A DNA stretch of 41,517 nt, from contig JALSRQ010000119.1 of NCBI GenBank assembly GCA_026984675.1, forward strand, positions 1-41,517, in the 5' to 3' direction. The stretch is from Thermaceae bacterium. Its GTDB lineage: Bacteria > Deinococcota > Deinococci > Deinococcales > Marinithermaceae. Position numbers and translations under genes: made by a program. Shown here piece after piece: positions 8,015-13,833 of the stretch; position 1 is the stretch's first letter; every line of letters begins with the position of its first letter. The notes under the pieces were generated by a model, which was not told the DNA's origin, did not search any database, and saw only the letters and a list, made by a program, of their open reading frames with translations.

Positions 8015-8835
8015 AGAAGACCAGGCTTTGGGACGTGATCGTGATCGCCCTCTTGGTGCTCGGGGGGCTTACCATGCTGGTGCCGTTCCTCTGGATGCTC
8101 TCGACCAGCCTCAAGGAGCCGGGCTCGCTCTTCGACCTGCCGATCCAGCTCTGGCCCAAGAAGCTCCACTGGGAGAACTACCGCGAGGTCCTTCGGGTGG
8201 TGCCGTTTTTCCGCTGGTACCTGAACTCGCTGATTCTGGCCGGGGGGCTGACCTTCCTGAACCTCACCTCGGGGGCGATGGCCGGCTACGCCTTCGCCCG
8301 GTTCTCCTGGCGGGGGCGGGACGCGATGTTCCTGCTCAGCCTCATCACCCTGATGATCCCGGCCCACGTGCTGATCATCCCCCTCTTCGTGATCATGAGC
8401 CGGCTCGGGTGGATCGACACCTACTACGCCCTGCTTTTGCCCGGGCTCTTCGACGCCTTCGCGATCTTCCTGATGCGCCAGCACTTCCTCCAGGTCCCCA
8501 AGGAGCTCGAGGAGGCCGCCCTGATCGACGGGGCCGGCCCCTGGCAGATCTACTGGAAGGTGGCGCTGCCGCTCGCCGCCCCGGCCCTGGCGACCCTCGG
8601 AACCTTTACCTTCCTGGCCGGGTGGAACAGCTTCCTCTGGCCGCTGGTGGCCACCAACTCGATCGAGATGCGGCCGCTGACGGTGGGCCTGGCGGTCTTC
8701 AACACCGACTTCTCCACCCAGTGGACGCTTCTGATGGCCGGGCTCTCGCTGGCCACCGTTCCCCCCATCCTGGTCTTCCTCTTCGCCCAGCGCTGGTTCA
8801 TCCGGGGGCTCACGCTGGGCAGCCTGAAGGGGTAG
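8011..8835 (+). CDS. sugar ABC transporter permease (MalG type)
   Basis: A 274-residue permease, partner of the preceding one. It has about six membrane helices and an EAA loop (EEAALIDGAGPWQIYWKVALP) near residue 170. The C-terminus RWFIRGLTLGSLKG is the normal end of the family. The last 165 nt (8671-8835) occur twice more downstream, at 10581-10745 and 12491-12655. The third copy ends in TGA and has mostly synonymous changes; I infer it is the ancestral end of this gene, and that the present end came from imported DNA. The protein itself is intact. Confidence 0.92.
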   Translation: MKKTRLWDVIVIALLVLGGLTMLVPFLWMLSTSLKEPGSLFDLPIQLWPKKLHWENYREVLRVVPFFRWYLNSLILAGGLTFLNLTSGAMAGYAFARFSWRGRDAMFLLSLITLMIPAHVLIIPLFVIMSRLGWIDTYYALLLPGLFDAFAIFLMRQHFLQVPKELEEAALIDGAGPWQIYWKVALPLAAPALATLGTFTFLAGWNSFLWPLVATNSIEMRPLTVGLAVFNTDFSTQWTLLMAGLSLATVPPILVFLFAQRWFIRGLTLGSLKG

Positions 8836-9247
8836 CTTATGCGGATCCACTTTAGAAAGGAGTTTCTAGATCGGTAAAGCGCAGGGCAAAAACAGCCACG
8901 CTTCGGACCTGGCCCCCCTTCTTGGGAAAACCGCGTTCGGCCAGTCCTCGCCCTTGGCAGACGGGACCAGCCGGTCCTTCTTCCCGCGGAGATTTTGAGC
9001 GTTCGGCGCTTCGATCTAAGCCGCGAAAGGCTCTTTCGGATCGCCCATCTCCCGGGAAGACGCGCGCACAGACGGCAAGCTTGGCGTCGGCTCGCCGCTT
9101 CGTTTTTAAGAATCAAGAAACCCTTGCCCAAAGCATTCCTTCCAAAGACGAAGCCGAGATCTGGGGCACGTTTTGGGGCGTGCTCGAGGAGCTGAGGACG
9201 AAGAAGCGCAAAACGCTCTTCGCCCCCAGCTTTAAGGACTAAAAACC
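8836..9247. other. 412-nt unexplained stretch with a weak ORF (copy A)
   Basis: This stretch separates the permease stop from the convergent lipoprotein gene. It is less GC-rich than the surroundings. It has a plus-strand open frame ending at 9242 (described separately) and one small hairpin, GGACC-AGCC-GGTCC, near 8960. I recognise no RNA gene, insertion sequence or protein domain in it. The same sequence recurs at 10746-11157. Confidence 0.5.
8922..9242 (+). CDS. hypothetical ORF, possibly a 3' gene remnant (copy A)
   Basis: An open frame of 106 codons from a TTG. The frame stays open back to 8856 without a convincing start or ribosome-binding site. The first half is rich in Arg, Ser and Pro and looks non-coding. 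The last 45 residues, including DEAEIWGTFWGVLEELRTKK and the end APSFKD, read like a genuine C-terminus. The stop lies 5 nt from the end of the convergent lipoprotein gene, as expected for neighbouring genes in a donor genome. I do not recognise the family. It may be a truncated gene end carried along with the duplicated unit. Confidence 0.3.
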   Translation: MGKPRSASPRPWQTGPAGPSSRGDFERSALRSKPRKALSDRPSPGKTRAQTASLASARRFVFKNQETLAQSIPSKDEAEIWGTFWGVLEELRTKKRKTLFAPSFKD

Positions 9248-10468
9248 TTAGTAGTTTTCGATGACGATATTCCCGTCGGTATTCCCAGAAAGGTTCAAGG
9301 CGACGAAGTCTTTCGTAAGGGTGCTCGGCAGCACGAGGCCGTAGTGTGCGCTATGCTCAATCCTACTTTCGTGCAAGTAAAGATACTGGCTGGAGGCGTT
9401 CCCCGAGCTGTCGATCAAAATGTTTGCGTAGTAAGCGCTCTGGCTGGCGCAGGCCGCGGCGTCGCCGCCGCCGTACTCGACCACCACGTTCTCGAGCCGG
9501 TTCTCCGTGCTGTGGGTGTCGTGGAAGTAGAGCCCGCACCAATAACCCTTCTGGGCCAAGAGACCGGTAAACACGATGGGATCCGTCGCGGTGCCCACCG
9601 CGGTAAGGGCGCCGGTGTAGCCGTCAATCGTGAGCCGGGCGTCCTGTTCAAAGAACAGGCGCGCGCCGGCGGCGATCGTGAGACGATGCTGGTCGGCCAC
9701 GGTGACCTCGCCATGAACCCGGTAGGGGACGTTCAGCTTGAGCCAGGTGGCGGTATGGACCTCGCCGTACCCCCCCGCCACCCGAACGTAGTTCTTTCCG
9801 CTGGCATTTCCCGAGAAGTCGTTGTTCGCCTTTACCTGCCCCAACCGGCTGGCGTAGATGAGCAAGGGGAAACCTTGGTTTTCCGTAAGAACGTTTTCGT
9901 CAAAGTCCTGCCAGAGGTCCACCGCGTCGTCGATGAAGAAGGCAGCTCCCGCGTTCTTCCAAACTTTGTTGAACTTAGCTTGAAGTCGGCTGCTACCAAC
10001 AAGCGCCACCGCCGCCCGGTAAGTCCCGAAGGCGCCGGGGTCCCAAGCCTCGGCCCCGGCGGCGTCCCGGATCTCGACGTGCTCGAGCTTGTTCGCGAAG
10101 CTGTCGGCGTCCTTAAAGACCAGGCCCTTCCAGTAACCGGGGATCGGCTGGTACCCGCGCATCGCCACCGGCTGGGCGGCGGTGCCCTCGACCACCAGCT
10201 GGCCGTGGCCGGTCACCGAAAGGCCGGTGTCCTGCTCAAAGACCAGCGCGGTCCCGGGGTGGATCTTGAGGACCCCGCCGCCCGGGACCTCGAGGTCCCC
10301 CACCACGCGGTAGGGGTTGCAGGTACCGGGCGAAAGCTCCACCGTGCCCACGATCGTGCCCGAGAGCCGACAGGGGTCGGTGGGGCCACCCTCGCTCCCA
10401 CCACCCCCTGGCCCGCAGGCGACCAGCGCAAGCATCGAAAGGGCAAGAACCCCAATGGCTTTTTTCAT
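9248..10468 (-). CDS. surface lipoprotein with beta-helix-like repeats (copy A)
   Basis: A 406-residue lipoprotein. The signal peptide ends in the lipobox LVAC with Cys18 as the acylated residue, followed by a Gly/Ser-rich linker. The mature part contains two related blocks of about 90 residues, starting near 53 (VVGDLEV, LKIHPGTALVFEQD, GYWKGLVF) and near 250 (VHGEVTV, LTIAAGARLFFEQD, GYWCGLYF). Short beta-strand-rich turns such as NKLEHVEI and NRLENVVV suggest a right-handed parallel beta-helix like pectate-lyase-fold surface proteins. No catalytic residues are recognised. A strong ribosome-binding site (GGAGGT on the minus strand, 10477-10482) lies 8 nt before ATG. An identical gene lies at 11158-12378. 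Confidence 0.85.
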   Translation of the reverse strand: MKKAIGVLALSMLALVACGPGGGGSEGGPTDPCRLSGTIVGTVELSPGTCNPYRVVGDLEVPGGGVLKIHPGTALVFEQDTGLSVTGHGQLVVEGTAAQPVAMRGYQPIPGYWKGLVFKDADSFANKLEHVEIRDAAGAEAWDPGAFGTYRAAVALVGSSRLQAKFNKVWKNAGAAFFIDDAVDLWQDFDENVLTENQGFPLLIYASRLGQVKANNDFSGNASGKNYVRVAGGYGEVHTATWLKLNVPYRVHGEVTVADQHRLTIAAGARLFFEQDARLTIDGYTGALTAVGTATDPIVFTGLLAQKGYWCGLYFHDTHSTENRLENVVVEYGGGDAAACASQSAYYANILIDSSGNASSQYLYLHESRIEHSAHYGLVLPSTLTKDFVALNLSGNTDGNIVIENY

Positions 10469-10503
10469 GAATTACCACCTCCCTCCGCAAGCTAGGGGAG
10501 AGT

Positions 10504-10523
10504 GCGTCACCGAAGCGTCACCG
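10504..10523 (+). promoter_or_regulatory. direct repeat GCGTCACCG x2, candidate operator (copy A)
   Basis: GCGTCACCG at 10504-10512 and 10515-10523, an 11-bp period, lies between the divergent starts of the lipoprotein gene (10468) and the truncated plus-strand gene (10551). It recurs at 12414-12433. No cognate regulator is identifiable. Confidence 0.35.
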
Positions 10524-10550
10524 GGTGAAAATGGAGCAAAGGAGGCGCGT

Positions 10551-10745
10551 ATGCGGGCAATGGTCCTGGAAGAGGTGAAGCGGCCGCTGACGGTGGGCCT
10601 GGCGGTCTTCAACACCGACTTCTCCACCCAGTGGACGCTTCTGATGGCCGGGCTCTCGCTGGCCACCGTTCCCCCCATCCTGGTCTTCCTCTTCGCCCAG
10701 CGCTGGTTCATCCGGGGGCTCACGCTGGGCAGCCTGAAGGGGTAG
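10551..10745 (+). pseudogene. foreign gene start fused in frame to permease tail (copy A)
   Basis: A 64-codon chimera. A good ribosome-binding site (GGAGG, 10541-10545) and ATG begin MRAMVLEEVK, which resembles the N-terminus of zinc-dependent alcohol dehydrogenases (the Thermus-type start MRAMVLE..., from memory). At CGGCCGCTG (10582) the frame switches to the sugar permease: RPLTVGLAVFNTDFS onward to GSLKG and TAG. It marks the recombination joint of the repeat unit. The product would contain one membrane helix and could be made, since start and frame are intact, but I infer no function. The dehydrogenase identity rests on about ten residues and is weak. Confidence 0.6.
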
Positions 10746-10831
10746 CTTATGCGGATCCACTTTAGAAAGGAGTTTCTAGATCGGTAAAGCGCAGGGCAAA
10801 AACAGCCACGCTTCGGACCTGGCCCCCCTTC

Positions 10832-11152
10832 TTGGGAAAACCGCGTTCGGCCAGTCCTCGCCCTTGGCAGACGGGACCAGCCGGTCCTTCTTCCCGCGGA
10901 GATTTTGAGCGTTCGGCGCTTCGATCTAAGCCGCGAAAGGCTCTTTCGGATCGCCCATCTCCCGGGAAGACGCGCGCACAGACGGCAAGCTTGGCGTCGG
11001 CTCGCCGCTTCGTTTTTAAGAATCAAGAAACCCTTGCCCAAAGCATTCCTTCCAAAGACGAAGCCGAGATCTGGGGCACGTTTTGGGGCGTGCTCGAGGA
11101 GCTGAGGACGAAGAAGCGCAAAACGCTCTTCGCCCCCAGCTTTAAGGACTAA
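10832..11152 (+). CDS. hypothetical ORF, possibly a 3' gene remnant (copy B)
   Basis: Identical to the weak ORF at 8922-9242, with the same TTG start, lack of a ribosome-binding site and protein-like last 45 residues. It lies in the 412-nt unexplained stretch 10746-11157 of copy B. Same doubts apply. Confidence 0.3.
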   Translation: MGKPRSASPRPWQTGPAGPSSRGDFERSALRSKPRKALSDRPSPGKTRAQTASLASARRFVFKNQETLAQSIPSKDEAEIWGTFWGVLEELRTKKRKTLFAPSFKD

Positions 11153-11157
11153 AAACC

Positions 11158-12378
11158 TTAGTAGTTTTCGATGACGATATTCCCGTCGGTATTCCCAGAA
11201 AGGTTCAAGGCGACGAAGTCTTTCGTAAGGGTGCTCGGCAGCACGAGGCCGTAGTGTGCGCTATGCTCAATCCTACTTTCGTGCAAGTAAAGATACTGGC
11301 TGGAGGCGTTCCCCGAGCTGTCGATCAAAATGTTTGCGTAGTAAGCGCTCTGGCTGGCGCAGGCCGCGGCGTCGCCGCCGCCGTACTCGACCACCACGTT
11401 CTCGAGCCGGTTCTCCGTGCTGTGGGTGTCGTGGAAGTAGAGCCCGCACCAATAACCCTTCTGGGCCAAGAGACCGGTAAACACGATGGGATCCGTCGCG
11501 GTGCCCACCGCGGTAAGGGCGCCGGTGTAGCCGTCAATCGTGAGCCGGGCGTCCTGTTCAAAGAACAGGCGCGCGCCGGCGGCGATCGTGAGACGATGCT
11601 GGTCGGCCACGGTGACCTCGCCATGAACCCGGTAGGGGACGTTCAGCTTGAGCCAGGTGGCGGTATGGACCTCGCCGTACCCCCCCGCCACCCGAACGTA
11701 GTTCTTTCCGCTGGCATTTCCCGAGAAGTCGTTGTTCGCCTTTACCTGCCCCAACCGGCTGGCGTAGATGAGCAAGGGGAAACCTTGGTTTTCCGTAAGA
11801 ACGTTTTCGTCAAAGTCCTGCCAGAGGTCCACCGCGTCGTCGATGAAGAAGGCAGCTCCCGCGTTCTTCCAAACTTTGTTGAACTTAGCTTGAAGTCGGC
11901 TGCTACCAACAAGCGCCACCGCCGCCCGGTAAGTCCCGAAGGCGCCGGGGTCCCAAGCCTCGGCCCCGGCGGCGTCCCGGATCTCGACGTGCTCGAGCTT
12001 GTTCGCGAAGCTGTCGGCGTCCTTAAAGACCAGGCCCTTCCAGTAACCGGGGATCGGCTGGTACCCGCGCATCGCCACCGGCTGGGCGGCGGTGCCCTCG
12101 ACCACCAGCTGGCCGTGGCCGGTCACCGAAAGGCCGGTGTCCTGCTCAAAGACCAGCGCGGTCCCGGGGTGGATCTTGAGGACCCCGCCGCCCGGGACCT
12201 CGAGGTCCCCCACCACGCGGTAGGGGTTGCAGGTACCGGGCGAAAGCTCCACCGTGCCCACGATCGTGCCCGAGAGCCGACAGGGGTCGGTGGGGCCACC
12301 CTCGCTCCCACCACCCCCTGGCCCGCAGGCGACCAGCGCAAGCATCGAAAGGGCAAGAACCCCAATGGCTTTTTTCAT
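11158..12378 (-). CDS. surface lipoprotein with beta-helix-like repeats (copy B)
   Basis: Identical in translation to the lipoprotein at 9248-10468: lipobox LVAC with Cys18, Gly/Ser-rich linker and two homologous beta-rich blocks. The upstream region with ribosome-binding site and GCGTCACCG repeats is also duplicated, so both copies should be expressed and the main effect may be gene dosage. Confidence 0.85.
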   Translation of the reverse strand: MKKAIGVLALSMLALVACGPGGGGSEGGPTDPCRLSGTIVGTVELSPGTCNPYRVVGDLEVPGGGVLKIHPGTALVFEQDTGLSVTGHGQLVVEGTAAQPVAMRGYQPIPGYWKGLVFKDADSFANKLEHVEIRDAAGAEAWDPGAFGTYRAAVALVGSSRLQAKFNKVWKNAGAAFFIDDAVDLWQDFDENVLTENQGFPLLIYASRLGQVKANNDFSGNASGKNYVRVAGGYGEVHTATWLKLNVPYRVHGEVTVADQHRLTIAAGARLFFEQDARLTIDGYTGALTAVGTATDPIVFTGLLAQKGYWCGLYFHDTHSTENRLENVVVEYGGGDAAACASQSAYYANILIDSSGNASSQYLYLHESRIEHSAHYGLVLPSTLTKDFVALNLSGNTDGNIVIENY

Positions 12379-12413
12379 GAATTACCACCTCCCTCCGCAA
12401 GCTAGGGGAGAGT

Positions 12414-12433
12414 GCGTCACCGAAGCGTCACCG
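12414..12433 (+). promoter_or_regulatory. direct repeat GCGTCACCG x2, candidate operator (copy B)
   Basis: Same two GCGTCACCG elements with 11-bp period as at 10504-10523, placed between the divergent starts at 12378 and 12461. Confidence 0.35.
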
Positions 12434-12460
12434 GGTGAAAATGGAGCAAAGGAGGCGCGT

Positions 12461-12655
12461 ATGCGGGCAATGGTCCTGGAAGAGGTGAAGCGGCCGCTGA
12501 CGGTGGGCCTGGCGGTCTTCAACACCGACTTCTCCACCCAGTGGACGCTTCTGATGGCCGGGCTCTCGCTGGCCACCGTTCTCCCCATCCTGGTCTTCCT
12601 CTTCGCCCAGCGCTGGTTCATCCGCGGCCTCACCCTGGGCGGCCTCAAGGGCTGA
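12461..12655 (+). pseudogene. foreign gene start fused to permease tail (copy B, variant tail)
   Basis: Same chimera as 10551-10745, but the permease part is the third tail copy. It differs at 12582 (TVLPIL instead of TVPPIL) and at several sites from 12625 on, nearly all synonymous, and ends GGLKG with TGA instead of GSLKG with TAG. This tail runs directly into the promoter of the next operon, so I infer that it is the original chromosomal 3' end of the permease gene. Confidence 0.6.
12491..12655 (+). repeat. partial third repeat: permease 3' end only
   Basis: 165 nt matching the first part of units A and B. It is identical up to 12581 and then diverges at wobble positions (CGC GGC against CGG GGG, ACC against ACG, CTC against CTG). 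The mosaic shows that units A and B carry an allele of the permease end from a different lineage or paralogue. Confidence 0.9.
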
Positions 12656-12669
12656 GCCGGGGCGCCTCC

Positions 12670-12751
12670 GAACAAATGTGCATCGGTTGACCGTATGGAA
12701 GCCCGTCCTCTAGCCTGAATTGAACAAAGGTTAAGGGGTGAACAAATGTTC
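12670..12751 (+). promoter_or_regulatory. three GAACAAA elements, candidate SorC operators
   Basis: GAACAAATGTG at 12670-12680, GAACAAAGG at 12722-12730 and GAACAAATGTTC at 12740-12751. The last is nearly a full palindrome (GAACA-AA-TGTTC). They flank the promoter at 12687-12716: one lies upstream of the -35 and two just downstream of the -10. Control by the SorC-family regulator encoded at the operon's end is inferred. Confidence 0.55.
12687..12716 (+). promoter_or_regulatory. sigma70-type promoter of the mtnK/mtnA/RLP operon
   Basis: TTGACC (12687-12692) and TAGCCT (12711-12716) are separated by 18 nt. The predicted start near 12723 leaves a leader of about 75 nt before the first gene. The leader holds two of the candidate operator elements and a good ribosome-binding site, GAGGAGGTG. 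Confidence 0.6.
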
Positions 12752-12799
12752 CCATCGCGCGCGCACGCCCAGACCCCGTGCAACCAGAGGAGGTGCTGG

Positions 12800-13831
12800 A
12801 TGGTGAAGAGGCTTGTGGTTTTAAGTTTGGCCTTCGTGGCCTTGGCGGCCATGGGCTTTGCCCAGGTTCCGGAAAAGTTCAAGGATCCCAAGAAGATCCG
12901 GATCGCCTTGGTTCGTGAGGTGGGCGAGGGGAGCTTCTTTGAGCGCTACCTGGCCGGGGCCCAGTCCATGGCCGACGAGCTCGGCGTCACCCTGCTCGAG
13001 GCCACCGCCCGCGGCGACATGGCCAAGATGATCACTGCCATGGAGAACTTCACCCGCCAGCGGGTGGACGCGATCATCGTGGACCACGGCCGCCCCGATC
13101 CCCTGATGCCCAAGATCCAGGAGGCCCTGGCCCGGGGCATCAAGGTGGTCACCTTCGACCTGGTGGTGGACGACGACCGGGTGCCCGAGATCGAGCAGGA
13201 CGACCTTCTGATCGGCTACATGATCTCCAAGAAGCTGGCCATCGATTTCGCCGGCAGGGCCAACGTCATCTACGTCAACGTGGGGGGGTTCGCCCCGCTC
13301 GACAAGCGCGACAAGATGTGGCAGGTGGTCAAGTGGCGCTTCCCGGGCCTCAAGGAGGTGGCCAAGATCGGTGCGGTCACCGGCTCCACCGCCGCCGACA
13401 CCCAGACCCGGATGGAGGCGGCGATGAAGGAGCACCCCGAGGCCAACGCCGTCCTCGCCATGTGGGACGAGTTCGCTAAGGGGGCGGTGCGGGCGATCGT
13501 GCAGGCCAAGAAGAACGCGCAGTTTAGGGTCTACTCGGTGGATATCACCAACGAGGACATCCAGATGATGACCCAGCCGGAGAGTCCGTGGGTCGCCACG
13601 GTGGGAACCGACCCCTACTCGGTGGGGCGGCTCGCGGTCCGGGCGGCGGTGGCCAAGGTGGTGGGCGAGCGGGTGCCTAAGTACCTCTTGGTCGAGCCTC
13701 AGCTGGTGACCCGGAGCTTCCTCCTGAAAAACCACATCCAGAGCATGGACGACCTGGTCCGGGCCCTTCCCGCTTTGGGGGAGAGCCCGCTGGTCTGGCC
13801 CGACTGGATGAAGGCGGCGGTGAAGAAGTAG
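12800..13831 (+). CDS. ribose-type ABC transporter substrate-binding protein
   Basis: A 343-residue periplasmic binding protein of the RbsB/sugar-binding 4 type. The signal peptide (VVLSLAFVALAAMGFAQ) ends before VPEKFKDPKK. The fold shows KIRIALVREVGEGSFFERYL at the first strand, VDAIIVDHGRPDPLMPKIQ near residue 91 and VTFDLVVDDD near 116, all usual for pentose-binding members. The ATG at 12800 follows GAGGAGGTG by 7 nt, which rules out the longer frame from 12746. It is first in the operon and followed 2 nt later by the ATPase gene. Given mtnK and mtnA downstream, the likely ligand is methylthioribose, 5-deoxyribose or a similar pentose. Confidence 0.9.
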   Translation: MVKRLVVLSLAFVALAAMGFAQVPEKFKDPKKIRIALVREVGEGSFFERYLAGAQSMADELGVTLLEATARGDMAKMITAMENFTRQRVDAIIVDHGRPDPLMPKIQEALARGIKVVTFDLVVDDDRVPEIEQDDLLIGYMISKKLAIDFAGRANVIYVNVGGFAPLDKRDKMWQVVKWRFPGLKEVAKIGAVTGSTAADTQTRMEAAMKEHPEANAVLAMWDEFAKGAVRAIVQAKKNAQFRVYSVDITNEDIQMMTQPESPWVATVGTDPYSVGRLAVRAAVAKVVGERVPKYLLVEPQLVTRSFLLKNHIQSMDDLVRALPALGESPLVWPDWMKAAVKK

Positions 13832-13833
13832 CC

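Larger units (their letters stand above)
8671..10580 (+). repeat. 1910-bp tandem repeat, copy A
   Basis: The unit holds the permease 3' end, about 410 nt of unexplained DNA, a minus-strand lipoprotein gene and the first codons of a plus-strand gene. Copy B follows head to tail at an exact 1910-nt offset, and I see no difference between the two. Identity starts at the G before CGGCCGCTG: the native context is GAGATG, the other copies have GTGAAG. Much of the unit is visibly poorer in G+C than its neighbours. I see no transposase, terminal inverted repeats or tRNA end. Confidence 0.93.
10581..12490 (+). repeat. 1910-bp tandem repeat, copy B
   Basis: Second copy of the unit at 8671-10580, in direct orientation with no spacer and no difference seen. 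Every reading frame I compared, on both strands, encodes the same protein as in copy A, which argues for recent duplication, strong gene conversion or an assembly error. Confidence 0.93.

Noticed and set aside
8550-9131. 193-codon minus-strand frame across the permease end, repeated at 10472-11041
   Set aside because: Half of it is antisense to the permease gene, it has no ribosome-binding site and the rest shows no recognisable protein pattern.
9344-10495. 383-codon plus-strand open frame opposite the lipoprotein gene, and its copy at 11254-12405
   Set aside because: It is antisense to a gene with clear lipobox, ribosome-binding site and repeats, and its translation has no domain-like pattern. 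It is a product of codon bias on the other strand.
10581-10588. NotI site (GCGGCCGC) plus nearby BamHI- and XbaI-like sites as signs of a cloning vector
   Set aside because: The NotI sequence is also present in the native permease coding sequence at 8671, and such sites are common in GC-rich DNA. No vector sequence is seen.
8671-12655. Insertion sequence, integron or phage origin for the duplicated unit
   Set aside because: No transposase, integrase, terminal inverted repeats, target duplications or tRNA end are visible. Recombination at a short homology explains the joints better.
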